A stretch of DNA of 64,000 nucleotides, from assembly GCF_003171515.1 (NCBI RefSeq), contig NC_089392.1, positions 434,001 through 498,000 on the forward strand, written 5' to 3'. This DNA is from Pyrenophora tritici-repentis (taxonomy: Eukaryota > Ascomycota > Dothideomycetes > Pleosporales > Pleosporaceae). The translations under genes were made by a program, and so were the position numbers. Below the pieces are notes generated by a model. It made no database searches, was not told where the DNA came from, and saw nothing but the letters and a program-made list of their open reading frames with translations. This document shows, one piece after another, positions 11,006 through 22,735 of the stretch (position 1 is the stretch's first letter; every line of letters starts with the position of its first letter).

Positions 11006-14000
11006 ATCTCCAACAAAGAATACTGTAAAATATGAAAGAACTGTTACACTATAAACATACATATCAAACCAAATCAACCTTACGCCCACTCATCTCAAAA
11101 CCCAGCTCTCGTATCTCTAAACCTCTTACCCACCCCGTCCCCTGCTCTACTATCCTCCAAACCACCCTTCCACTTCACCCACACACTCCGCATGTTTTGT
11201 CCCGTTTCCAAATAGCATGTCCTACCCACTCACTCTATCCCCAACTAGCGGGGTTTCGCCACGCTATTATCACGGTCACCAATATCCTAATCGAGCCAAA
11301 ACAAGGCTTTCTTTTTTCTGTGCATGTGCATGTTGGGCGTATGACCGTACTGTAAGCGCGGGGGTACAAGACGTGAGGCGTGGTGTGGTGCAGTGGTAGT
11401 GGTAGTGGTGCAAGGGTGGGGGCTTGTCTGTACGGTATGGGATAGAGAGGGGTGCGTTTATGCGTTGGATGTTGTTTGTCCATGGTAGGTTGGGTGATAG
11501 TACCGTGGATGTGGGTTCCTCTATTTGTGATGTGAGGTGATGTGATGTGAGGGGGAAAAGTAAATATGCACGAGTCAGTGGTTTGTAGGTTGGTTGGTTG
11601 GTTGGTTGGTGAAGGAGGGGGAGGAGGGGGCGTTGGAGGAGACTTTGCATGGATATGTCCAAGTTCTGATACTGTATCAAGGTGCTGCTTCAGTATACAC
11701 TAGGTATGATGGTCATAACAGCATACCTATATAACAAGCGCACACCACGACGCCATCACGTGTGAAAGCCTCGCCTCGCCTCACCCTTTCCCACCACCCT
11801 CCCCAGCCCTACTTACGTAGGAACAGAAATGCATTAGAAACACAATTATTCAGCCTCAGCTCACATGCGCTGAACTGAGACAGGACACAGACACAGAAAC
11901 AGACACACAAGCGCGCGGTCTTGTCTGTCTCGAGCTTTGTGCGCGCCTGTCTCATGTTCTCAACAAGTTTTGTCAGTGGCAGTCGAGTTTGTTGTGCATG
12001 CGGCGGATACGATGTGTGCTTCAAGCTTGTTTGCGACGGGTGTGGAGAGAAGAGGGGTTAAACGGGGGACAGCAAGTCAGCCAACGTGCGCTTGTTGTTC
12101 ATCTATGTATATACGTGGATGCTGTACACAGTGCAGTACATACAATTTGCACCGCAGATTCAAGCTTGTACCTACCTAATGTAGGTAGGCAACCGCGACA
12201 ATACAGTACCACATTAACAATTGCAATGCATGCAGCGATGATGCCGTCTTCTAGAAAACCGATGCGTGACAAATTTCTAGAAGATGGTGCTAGGACCATC
12301 GGGGTCAGGGTGCGGTTTGGTCATGGTCATGGTCGGGTCCCACAGACCCCTTTTCCCTCTCTGTTCTCCGTCCGGTCCAGCAGCGATCCAGGAAAAAACG
12401 CCTAAACGGGCCGAATAACTTCCCTATCAAACTGCACATCACCACTTTCCCGTCCTAATTGGCTTGTCCAGCCTGCCAACCTGCTCTACGGTACCTACCT
12501 TGCCTGTCTCACAACGTTTGTGACATGTTGGTATGTAGGAGTTGGCGCCGGCGCAATCTCGAAGGGTCGTCGCGTTTTCTCTCTCCACCTATGTATGGCC
12601 CAAGACTTTCAAGTCCGGGAGAGTTTCTCAAATTCTGTTGGCGACATTCTTTTCAGAGATTAATAGTGGGTTAGCTTACTGGACCGGTACCTGGAAGGAA
12701 GGATCCGGGAAACGAACTGAACGGCCGCTGATGTCATGTGACCGAGGGACCGCCTTCGGGCTAATATCGCGCGGAAGGAGCCGGCGGACGGTTGCGGGAC
12801 CAGCAGCACGGCAGCTGGAAAATCGCGTGACGTGCCATTTTGTTCGCTGGGGGGGCAGAATAAGGTTTGGGACCATGATGTCATTGTCTTTTTCTTCTTT
12901 TCTTTTTTTCTCGTCTCGTTGCCCTGACTGACCTGGTGAGCAAAAAGTCTAGGTTGTTGACGCGGCGGCGCGACGTGTTCCTGAACCAAAAATAGTAGTC
13001 GTGAACTTCTTTTACTGTTTGTGGGATGGTGAAATGTGTTATTATTATCTTCGTACCTTCATACTTACCCCTCACCGCCAGGTTTTTTGTCTTGGCTACA
13101 GGAATTTTGTTTATCAGGAATGTGAGAGAGGATGAGTGCATTTGTGCCAAGGAAAGTCAAGAGGCGGTTTGCTTGCCTTTGTCTGACAGGCCCAGGGCTG
13201 AGGGTTCGGAGGCATGGCGCTTTGGGCGAGGGCCGATGTAAGCCCGACGGTTAGGTATTACCCTCATTGTCAGAGGGCAAAGGATGCAGTGATCGATGCC
13301 AATCTTTGTTCCCCAAGTCTTGGGGGCTCGTAGCTGGGGAGTCGAAGTGCAGTTGGAGAAGGGGGTGACGCGGCTTTTGGTGTACTGCACCAAGCGTGAG
13401 ACTTGTACCCAGTGACAAGTGGTTACTTTGTGGCGCAGTGCAATCCTTCTTGACATAGGGCTGGCGAAATAACGGGTATCGTGTCAATTGAGTGTACCAA
13501 AATCGAGCTCAATGCAGATGCAGATAGACAGGGTCTGCCCAGTGGGTGAGCTTGATAATCTGCTTGTGCAGAAAGTAGATTCGCCGTTCTTGTTGGCTGG
13601 AAGATGCCGACGGGGACTAGGCAGTGACAGGTTTGATGTGTTGATCCAAGACGAGCGTTTCGCAAATGGGGCATCGAACATGGCAGAGCCAGTGGTACCT
13701 GCTACGCTGTGGAATGTGAAGCTTTCATGATGCTGACTAGGCTGATGGTGTCGACAGCCGCAGCTTGCCGGGCTCGCGATTGGGAAAGAGCGAGATGAGT
13801 GATGGAGCTAAGACGGAGGATGGTAACTTTGTACGGGCTTCCGGTATAGTTTGGAAGCAGTGATGCTGACGGACGGGCTGTACATGTCAATGTGTGGGCT
13901 AGTTGGGGCGCATATCACTCTGGTGAGTAAGAAGCTGAGGCTAGAATTGAGGTGACTACGAGGACCCGCATGCAACTGCTGGATAGATTGAGCCGGCCAA

Positions 14001-14886
14001 GGCGTCGTAGCTACGTATTTGTGCCGTATAACAATTTAATGTGCCGGTGGACGAATAAGCAAATATACAGGATAATGGTTGTCCACAAGGAGCAAGTCTG
14101 CACTTAAGCACAGCCTCAGTGGTGGTGCAGGCTGGCGTACTGTGATTGGCGCGCACGGCGTTCGGGGTCGGTCAGAGGCCGCCGACGGTGCATGAAGTGC
14201 GTAATGCGGTAGAATGTAATGCAGAGGAAATGGCTCACTGTGTCTCGGTGTGCCGCGGGTAGACAGCGTCCACATCCAGTGTGTGGTGAGGGAGACGGCG
14301 CCGACGTCGCAACAAGAGATATCATGGCAATACATTGGCCAGGTATTATGCTCGCAAGGGAGATAGCAGTGATGCCGAGAAGGTCAGGGGGAGAGCTTCT
14401 TGGCCAACAAGCCGACAAGTGCTGGGCAGTGATCGCCCCACGGCTGACCAACCGGGTTTAACCTGCTTCTTCTATTTCGAGAGGGGGCGACTCCGCCTCC
14501 ATGTGAAACGCCTCCCCGACGGAGGGTGGGCCCACGCAGAAGAAGACGTTGAGCACCCTCATTCTCCATCGCTCTGCTCATGCCCTCCCATACCCTTCAT
14601 TCACCACGCCAAACTCGATACACCTCCCCCCCCTATCCCGCTTATCATCAACCCAAGACGCTCTCGATAACAGTTTCCCGTCGCCCAACAAGTCCGGACA
14701 TATCGGCACAGCCACACTTCCGGCACACCCGGGATCACAGACAAGCTTACGACGACTTTGCAGCCGCCTAACCGCTCCTGTCAGGCTCGCATTGCCCGCG
14801 ATACAACATCCCAAGACATCCGCGAACCGGCCGAAAGACTGCCCCAAACAACCGGCGGCCACTCTCGACCAAGTCAAACAAACAAC
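11006..14886. other. long gene-free region upstream of the bZIP gene
   Basis: In 3.9 kb no frame on either strand shows a domain, conserved composition or plausible splicing. Contents noted: a (GGTT)n run at 11588-11610, an inverted repeat TACCTACCT/AGGTAGG near 12171-12190, and C/T-rich sequence in the last ~350 bases before the bZIP ATG, as expected for a long leader. Long upstream regions are common for fungal regulators, so this could be promoter plus 5' leader, or hold an unrecognised non-coding transcript. Confidence 0.45.
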
Positions 14887-16764
14887 ATGGCTACCGCAGT
14901 CCAGTCTGCGATGACCATGGCGCCATTCAACGGCCACCCTAACCAATGTGTCGACCCCAACGAGTTCTTCGACTTTGGACAGATGCCCTCGCCCACACAA
15001 CCTGCCACACTCAAGAGAGAACAGAGTACCATTTCAAACATCAACAGCCCTACTAGCACAAACATCGACGACGACCTCCAGACGCCCGCAAAGCCTAGCC
15101 ACGAGTACGAGCGCTTCAAGCAGCAGACGGGCCTCCCCTCGGGCTCCATTGCCGGTCTCAGCGCCGGGTACAACCCGGGTTTTGCTGCCTTCTCGTCCAC
15201 TGGTTTGGATGAGTACGCCATGATGGGTGGCGACTCCACCATGGACGGCACCTGGGGCAACGGCCTGCCCATCGACGTTGGTATGAACATGGGAATCGAC
15301 TACCGCCAGAACAGCTTCGTCTACAGCGAGGCCTCGCAAGACGACTTTGTCGACCCTAGCGCCATCACCCAGGACACGCACCAGCCAAACTCAAACGTCA
15401 GGGTCTGGCCCGGTATGCATCAACAGGCTGCCCTCGCCAAGGCAGCAGCCCAGCAACAACAGCAGCGCGTCGCCGCTCAGCAACTAGCCCACCAGAAGCA
15501 ACAGCAAGCTATGCAACAACAGCAGCAGCAGCAACAGCAACAACAGCAACAACAGCAGCAGCGCAGCCGAGTAGCGTCCACCAGCCACGCCGGTCGCAAG
15601 ACGGCCAGCCCTCTTAGCGACGCCCACACCGAAGAGATGATCACGCGCGTCGTCGCACAGATCCGCGCTGACAGCCAGAACGCCTCATCATCTATGCAGG
15701 ACAATAACCAAGGCCTTTTGCCCCACATCATTCGCGCAAAGAAGGACGAGGAGGACATGGACGAGGACGAGAGGCTGCTCGCTTCCGAAGAAGGAAAGAA
15801 GCTCAGCTCAAAGGAACGCCGCCAGCTGCGCAACAAGGTCTCAGCTCGCGCCTTCCGCTCAAGGAGAAAGGGTAAGCACCGCCGTTTCCAAAATAAGAAA
15901 CACTACTAACAGCCTCTAGAATACATTGGCCAGCTCGAAGGTGAGGTCGCCATGAAGGTCAACGAGGCCAACGAGCTCCGCACCCAGAACCGTCTCCTCA
16001 TGGAGGAGAATGCCCGTTCGCGCGCCTTTATCGAGCGCCTACTCCGCCACCAGGCTTTCACACCCTTTCTCGAGGAGCTCTCGCGCGACGAGTCCCTCCA
16101 GCTCAAGGCGCCCATGACATCGATGTCATCATCGTCGGCCCCCGCCCCTACTGCCCCCGCCCCCGCTCAGTTCCCTCAACAGCAGTTCAACGGCATGGCA
16201 CAGGGTGAGAACACCCAAGTTGGCATGACCATGGTCCCTGAACCCCAGATTGACTTCGCCATGCTCAACATCAACAACAACGCCAACGCCAACAGCTGGG
16301 GTGTCAACAACGGCTTCAACTTCCAACAACCCGTAGCCTTTGCCGTCACTGAGCTGCCTGAAGGCCCCGCCAACCCTCTCGATATCGAGGCCATGTCTGG
16401 CAAGGGATACAGCGCCCTCTTCCATGGCGAGGATGATGCCCCAGCTGAGGCCAAGGCCGGCTACCCTGTCATTGAGCGCCCCGCCCAGTCCACCCAAGCT
16501 GTTGCCACCATTGAGGAGACTGAAGAGGAGGATGAGGAGTACGCCCTCTACTTCTCTTCGCCCACCACCATCGCCGCCTCTGCCCCACTTGAGGACCAAG
16601 AGAACATCTTTACCAACCCCGACAAGGCTCTCGCACACTACTCATTAGTCATCTCTGAAGAGGCCAACGAAGCGCATCTAGCAGACCGTCTACAAAGGAA
16701 GATTGCCGCCATGAACACCGTCATGCAAAGGGTAGCTGATATGACATCAATGCTCGACTCATAG
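14887..16764 (+). CDS. bZIP transcription factor with polyglutamine tract
   Basis: CDS is join(14887..15871,15920..16764), 609 aa. The start is the ATG in context AACAACATGG, the first of a run of credible codons. Residues 1-200 are low-complexity with acidic and aromatic patches. Residues 210-225 are a run of 16 Gln. The basic region (RRQLRNKVSARAFRSRRKEY, with the N-x7-R signature) spans the intron: the 48-nt intron with an ACTAAC branch site falls immediately after SRRK. The leucine zipper follows as heptads in exon 2 (IGQLEGEVAMKVNEANELRT and onward, LLMEEN, FIERLL). The C-terminal half is Pro/Ala/Asn-rich and ends in a probable amphipathic helix. It should bind DNA in the nucleus as a dimer. 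It resembles the fungal bZIP group with an extended N-terminus, but the orthologue and target pathway are not identifiable. Confidence 0.92.
15514..15561 (+). repeat. CAA/CAG trinucleotide run (16 Gln codons) in the bZIP gene
   Basis: The run mixes CAA and CAG codons, is in frame, and is flanked by further Gln-rich sequence (15440-15510). Such tracts often differ in length between strains. Confidence 0.9.
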
Positions 16765-17423
16765 TTTAGGCAAGAGACGTTATCTTTCTTCTACACACAC
16801 AATTATCTTCCCACGCTTGCAACAAAAGACGTTTTTATATAGCCAGCGAATGCGGGTTGCAACAATTTCTTAGACTGTCCTCCACCATGATTGTACGATT
16901 TCCTTTGTTTCGTATAGAGATATTTTTTCAAAGTCTACTTACCCACCTGTCGTACTGAACTCCTCACACACAGAAGACTTGGTGGGGTCCGCCCACCGGG
17001 AGGCAAAGCAAGCAAGCGTGCGTTTCTATTCCATCATATCTTTCACAGCAAGCGGTCAAAGCGGAGAAACATTTTGGAAAGCTTTCACTACGCTTTTGCT
17101 ATGTTTTGGGCTGGCGTTTTGGTGGAAGAGAGGGAAGGAGTGAGTTGGGTGTTTTTTTTGGCTACTGGAAATTTTCTTGTAGATATTCTTCATGGGATTT
17201 TAGTCCTGAGATGGCGCGCGGGGCGTGTGCAGGTGGTGATGAAACTATGTAGCCGTAGGTAGTAGGTGTTGAGGATGATGAGAGAGAAAGAATATAGTGT
17301 GAAAGTTACTTTTTGTCTGGCTGGCTTGCGTTGTGATGTGATGATGTTATCGTTGGTGGTGCTTGTACGCAAGGCTGGCTGGTGAGATCTCATGCGTCTG
17401 CATACGGCTCAAACTTACATGCC

Positions 17424-17449
17424 GTGTGCGTGTGTGTGTGTGTGTGTGT
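17424..17449. repeat. (GT)n microsatellite
   Basis: A nearly pure GT dinucleotide run in non-coding DNA. Confidence 0.85.
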
Positions 17450-17781
17450 TGAGATGATGCGAGTTCTATAGCATATATCGTGATATCATTATCGCTAATA
17501 GTTATCATTAACAAACCATCACTATGATTACCAATTAACTTTCTTCTCTTTATTTCTCTTGGCTGTCGTTACGTATGACTATGCGCCGAGAATAATCAAT
17601 ACAATACATGATAATACATGACTTGTGGGATATATACCTCATGTCGGTAGTTGGAGTAAGGTTTGGATATTAGGTTTAGGTTTAGGTTTGCATGGTGGGT
17701 TTCGCGGAGTGTCAGTTGAGTGTGGGTTCGGGCTTGGTATTCGGTTATAGCTGGCTGCGTTGAGTAGATGGGTTGATGGGC

Positions 17782-17782
<1 letters not shown>

Positions 17783-17820
<38 letters not shown>

Positions 17821-17830
17821 GGGGGGGGGT
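17783..17830. repeat. (GT)n microsatellite followed by a G run
   Basis: About 18 GT units run directly into about 12 consecutive G residues. Both parts are prone to length change. Confidence 0.85.
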
Positions 17831-18038
17831 GAGTTTGCTGGTATGCGAGAGGTAGGGGAGTGTCGGAGGGAGGGAGGGAATGGCTGACAAATGGCCTGAC
17901 AAACAGATGAGGTATCGAATTAAACGGACTAAGATATGGGTTTGTGAGATATGATCTTCTCCAGTAGCCCTCAACCTTCACTAAACAACTATTATCGTGG
18001 ATATATACAAAGAAAACAACCTAGACCCTCCACTCACC

Positions 18039-18060
18039 CCATCCCATCCCATCCCATCCC
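18039..18060. repeat. (CATCC)n microsatellite
   Basis: Four CATCC units in a C-rich stretch, followed by a CT run near 18085-18103. Confidence 0.75.
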
Positions 18061-18305
18061 CTCCCCTACCCTCATCTCCCTACACAGCTCTCTCTCTCTC
18101 TCATCTCAGTGTCTCACACCCCCCTCAACACCCCCAGATAACGCGTTTCTCGCCGCTGCATGTTGCGCCTGCCATCGTGTTCGTGCAGAGTCGATTGTTG
18201 CGCCTTCTTTTGCCGCTACGATTGTTGTGTATGTTACGCCGATTGCTGTGAGTGATGTTTGTTAGTGAGTGGATAGGAGGGGGAGAGGAACGGAGGGGAG
18301 GAGAA

Positions 18306-18337
18306 GGGGGACGGGGGACGGGGGACGGGGATGTGGG
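18306..18337 (+). repeat. G-rich tract with at least four G runs (possible G-quadruplex)
   Basis: Runs of 4-5 G separated by 2-4 bases (GGGGGAC units repeated, then GGGGATGTGGGG) lie inside a longer polypurine stretch from about 18270 to 18400. The spacing fits the usual intramolecular quadruplex pattern. No gene context explains it. Confidence 0.65.
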
Positions 18338-19479
18338 GATGAAGGGAAGAGAGGGGGGGAAAGGGAGGGGTGAGGAAGCAACGTACCGAGGAAAGCGGAG
18401 AAGGCGGGGAGGAATGATTTTGGTGTTGCTGGCATTTTTGTAGGTTTGGTAGACTCTTCTTTGAGTTGTGTGAAGGGCTCTAGTGAGAGGATGTTGTGTT
18501 GACTCGATTGCTTTCTTCGTTGATCAAGGTTCGTGATGTGTTAGACTAAGTTGCCTCAGTATGCAAGAGTGTTGTCGTAGCAGTAAGTAGTAGCCGAGAT
18601 GTTGTGTAATTGTGTGATACTAATAAGCCAGTACGACATATACTACATCTTTATATAAGAAGCGGAAGAACAAGAAGTAGAAGAACCTTCTCATAACACA
18701 CCTCTCACCCGCGATTCCGACACCGACCTCATGGTTGCGTGACACCAACACGCCCACCCAACACTCTAAGTAACCCAAGCGCGATTATTTCTCTTGATTA
18801 ACGACGTATAACGACGTACTATTCACCGCTAGACTCTAGACATCACCAGACACAAAACTACTTTTCCCAGAATAGCGGTTGGTGGCGAGACCCGCGGCGT
18901 GGTTTTGTGTGAGGTGATCGGTCGGAAGGTGCCGAGAGGAGCCGATGTCGTACGATTGTGGTACTAGCATCACGAGCGGCGCGGATTGAAGGATTTCAAC
19001 GGCATACACAGGGTAGAGTTAGTGTGTTGGTGTGAAGAAGAGCAGGTGGGTAAGGGTTGTGAGGAAGGTGGGGACGTAGAAGGTAGGGACGGTTTTAGGC
19101 TAGCGTCTTTTTCTAGTATGCAGCGCACCTGACGACGACAACATATTATTGTACTGTGGAGAACCCGAATGCGTAAAGAACTCTACCGCTAAATACTACG
19201 CGATGCCAGTATGAAATGTAGCCGCGCAATGCCTACGCAGACCCTACTGAAACCGGAGAGTTAGCGATAGGTAGTGGGTGTATACCACATAGATGTGTAA
19301 GTTCTGGCTAGTGGTCGAGGGTCTTACATATTGTGATAGCTTATTAGAGCATAGTACCCCTAGATTGTTAGAGAATAGAAGGTTACTTAGCTTACGCTAC
19401 GCCTAGTGTAAGGTATAGCGTATAAGCACTCGTATAGTCTCCAAGAGCATGTGTATAGAAAATGGTAATGCTAGGATTA

Positions 19480-19880
19480 GGCGCAAATATACTCGTCAAA
19501 TACACCCACCATACTACGCTCGCTTTAATACACCCGCCATATCGCCAGGTTCTCTATACTCGCTAGAATCACCTCACCAGATTCTTTATATCGCCATGTT
19601 GCAAGACTCGCCATCTTACCGACCTCGCCATACTACACCCACCATCTCGTCAGATTCTCTATAATCGCTAGAATCTGGCGAGGCGGTTTACTAGATTCGC
19701 CCGTGTCGCCCGTGTCGCCCGCCCGTGTCGCCCACATACCGATGTCGCTCACCTGCCAGTGTCGCCAGCCAGTGTCGCCAGCCAGTGTCACTGTGGCGAG
19801 ATTAAGATGGAGAATCTGGCGAATCTGGCGACATTAGCGACATTAGCGACACGGCGACAGCGACATGGCAATCTCACCAT
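19480..19880. repeat. low-complexity tract rich in TCGCC and its complement GGCGA
   Basis: Short words such as GTCGCC(C/A), CTCGCCA and GGCGA(C/A) recur dozens of times. The left half is mainly TCGCC and the right half (19795-19865) mainly GGCGA, so the tract could fold back on itself. Words such as AGATTCTCTAT recur at 60-100 base spacing. No coding frame is present. Confidence 0.6.
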
Positions 19881-19996
19881 CTTGCCATACTACACGGAGA
19901 ATACGCCTCATAAGCTTTCATAATATTATCGCGATACACCATCATACCGTTAATGTTTGGGCGGAATAGGCGGGCTAGCTAGTTTGATAGATCCGA

Positions 19997-20500
19997 TTAC
20001 GCTGCTACGGGAGCGTCGCCGACGTTGCTGGGTACACTGTTGAGGTCAAGTGCTGTGTGTTCGGCTAGTACACCGTCAGATCTTAGACAGGCGAAGTAGT
20101 CGCCTTGGTCGTCTGGCTTGAAAATCGCTGGATGGTACGTTGTCGCGTCCGTGGTAAGAAACCGATACGCCGCCTGTACTGTATTCGAGAGGTAGAACCA
20201 GATGTTTTGGTGGCCCCTAAACGTCTTGTTCGCAGAAAAGATGGCCGTAGAATCTAACGGTGACGTAGAAGAGGTCGGCGCGTGTGGGCCAACTATCGAC
20301 GGTCGACATGATCTTTTCGTTGAGTGGTCTGGTAAGTTTACTTATCTTCCATTTAATATTCGTAGCGACGGAACCTTATCGCCAGTATCATTGTATTCCT
20401 CGCCATCACTAGGCTTGAAGCGAACGATTCTCTTAGCGCCGCGTATCTGGCGACTTCAAAGGCAGCTCGGGGGGAAGACCATGGATCTTTCTGGAAATCC
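19997..20500 (-). pseudogene. frameshifted remnant of an unidentified gene
   Basis: Read on the minus strand, three successive frames look like ordinary protein and together run from about 20500 down to a TAA at 19997-19999. The first segment contains RIVRFKPSDGEEYNDTG. The second (around 20314) contains STVDSWPTRADLFYVTVRFY. The third contains IWFYLSNTVQAAYRFLTTDA and ends VPSNVGDAPVAA. The second and third overlap at a frame change near 20222, where the second frame hits a stop. No family is recognised. The plus-strand frame over 20202-20576 has poorer composition and is judged a shadow. An undetected intron could explain one of the shifts, but no good splice sites were seen. Confidence 0.4.
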
Positions 20501-20576
20501 TAAATCTCGTCGTTCTTGGAAATTAATGCATGAGGAGAGACCTGATAGCTCGAACAAGGTAATTGGGAGAAACTAG

Positions 20577-21256
20577 GATATGGTGAAATAAAGAATCCGG
20601 GTACCAACAAAGAAATGGTAGTGATGAATAGATATAAGATTACACTGACTAGGTTACGTAGACATATGGAGACGACTTCCTAACATCGCAGGATACAACA
20701 ATGACGTCTAACACATGATGTTCCCATTATGGCCTAATCGTGTTAGAGCATAAACATAGATGGTACCTTACCACGCCGCAATGTCATTGCGGTCGGCTTA
20801 GGTAGCGGTTGATGGCGCTTATTTTACGCCCTGAACCATCAGCTATTCACATCTGACGTCTCTTTACAGGCCAGTCAATATCATAGCTTTGGTATTACAT
20901 CAGGGCGTCGATGTATAGAAGATGGTAGGATCGCCGAGATGACAGGCGATGAGGCGTAGAGGACGCCTTGAATCCGTAAGATCACAAGCTGAGAGGCTCT
21001 CCTAATGTATATGATAAGATTTAATAGCCGGAGATACCGATGAGACGCTCTCGGATCATTGGCCGGTGAGCACAATCTCAGGATGAATGCGAGGTTAGAG
21101 TGAAAGTAGATATGCACTGGCCCCCTCGCTAACGACATTAGCACTAGCGCCGCCCATCCGCAGTACGCCCTAGGCCTCCCATTCAGATTGCACAACGCAC
21201 AGGATGTGGCGAAGCAACTCGTAGGCATCCGATACCCGTAACAAGTATCCGAGAAG
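20577..21256. other. intergenic region upstream of the Hsp70/actin-fold-like gene
   Basis: No gene is recognised. The sequence near 20580-20790 is A/T-rich and the rest is mixed. Confidence 0.45.
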
Positions 21257-22415
21257 ATGCTCTCGACCTTCCGCGCAGCCATCGCATCTCTTACAATGCC
21301 ACCACCGAGGCTTCTCTTGGTCGCATCTTGCTCAGTTTTCCTATGCTCCTTCTTTATCTTTTTTGACCGTCTCAATCCCGTTCGCTTCAATATGAACCAA
21401 CTTCCAGAGTCTAGGATCCTCGGACTCTCACTGACGGCAAGCTACGGCACTGTTTCTGTACGAAATGATGATGGCTCGTTCAGCGACATCGCACGAGTAG
21501 ATGGAGACCAAAACTATCGAGATATGATGTTTCGGCTTTCATTTGAAACCTCAGCGCATCCTGCGCAAGTCTCCCATTGAAAATTTCTTGATATACGGTA
21601 GACTAATATTCAAGTAAAGTCCACCTTACGAGAGTATAGAAGATCAATGGAATGACCAACCACGGCAATGGCTTCGATCTGCCCGAAAGCTCGTCTTTCT
21701 TCCCGCATCTCCAGACGTCGGCACACTATCTACTTTGACCCGGTCTCTGGTAGATATGGCAACGAGTCACCCTCCAGCAACAGTAGCTTCTGTTGTGATA
21801 TCATATCCCGCACTCCCCGGCTTGTACGCTGAAGACATTTCCGATGTTGGCCACTACTTATCGCTCCCTCTGCTTAACGGCAACCATGTTTATCCGCCAC
21901 GAAGTATCGTTTCAGCTTACGCTGGGTACGGCATGGGCCTTTGCAAATCTTACATTGATGAAGCCCAGTGCAGGAAGGAGGGATTAACCCTTCCTGTACG
22001 ACCAACGCTCTTCATTGAGTACACATCCACTTCACTGCTTCTTCACTTAGCATCAATGCGCGAGGCTTACGATCTCGCGGATCCAGAAACCTATACATAC
22101 CCCTACTTCTTTCGTCCGGGCGATCCTACGGATCCAGACTCTGAAAAGAGAATAAGGCAGCTCCGCGTGTGTATCATTATGCTACTTCATAGGCGCTATG
22201 CAACCACGGAACCCCCAAAACTCATCACCGTTCTGCTCACTGGAGAATCTGCCACGTCAGCGGCAGCTGAAGCTGTTGATGGAGCTGTCAAGAGTGCAGG
22301 TTTTCAGATTGAGTTGTTTGGGCCTACCTATCCTGAGTTTACGGTAGCTAGAGGAGCTAGTGAGCTCGCATGGAGGACTTTCTCGCTTACTTGGCCAGAG
22401 CAGATGGAGATGTAG
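21257..22415 (+). CDS. membrane-anchored protein with degenerate Hsp70/actin-like fold
   Basis: Proposed CDS is join(21257..21564,21620..22415), 367 aa. The N-terminus has one hydrophobic segment (LLLVASCSVFLCSFFIFF, residues ~19-36), a likely signal anchor. After it, ILGLSLTASYGTVSVRN resembles the first phosphate-binding strand-turn of Hsp70/actin ATPases (normally LGIDLGTTxSxV) but has lost the usual Asp and Gly residues. The C-terminal TGESATSAAAEAV...VARGASELAWR matches the way fungal Hsp70-like proteins end (a TGE turn, then ARGAAELA). The exon junction needs a GC-AG intron: donor GCAAGT at 21565, branch GACTAAT, acceptor TAAAG at 21619. This gives SAHPA-PPYESIEDQW in phase. Such lineage-expanded proteins are common in filamentous ascomycetes, and no function is established. 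ATPase activity looks unlikely. Confidence 0.7.
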
Positions 22416-22735
22416 TTTTGCTTGAGTTATAGCGGATGAGAGGGCACGGAGTGGGGGCAGGGTCACTTGAACCCCATTTATCAACGTACGGCCGACATGA
22501 GTACTCTCTCATTACCTAAGTTTCCAATGCAAATGAAACTTTTGCCCCATGCGGTGCTGCAATTTACCCTGAGTGCCCACCAAAAAGTGGTAATAGTGGC
22601 GTTGAGTACCCTTGGCCCATCCCTATCGCTACCATAGCGCGAAAGTGGAGCATAAAGAATACCACACTCCCATAATGAAATTCCTATCATCACTTTCTCC
22701 TACTCATAAATCTATCGCACCGTCAATCCATCCAA
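22416..22735. other. intergenic region
   Basis: Nothing recognised. An ATG at 22675 opens a His/Pro/Arg-rich frame that overlaps the next gene out of frame and is judged a shadow. Confidence 0.4.

Larger units (their letters stand above)
16765..19479. other. gene-poor region with microsatellites
   Basis: No credible gene is seen. The left end should hold the bZIP 3' UTR. The central part holds GT runs, CATCC and CT repeats and a purine-rich G-run tract (separate entries). From about 18700 the sequence becomes A/T- and CTA/TAG-rich with many stops in all frames, as in decayed repeats. Confidence 0.5.

Noticed and set aside
17660..17690. TTAGGTTTAGGTTTAGGT resembling telomere repeat
   Set aside because: Only about three imperfect units (TTAGGT, not TTAGGG) inside a microsatellite-rich stretch; no sign of a chromosome end.
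20202..20576. Plus-strand frame of 124 codons with an internal GTAAGT...GTAG intron-like stretch
   Set aside because: Neither the spliced nor unspliced product looks like a known protein and the minus strand reads better; splice-like words can arise by chance.
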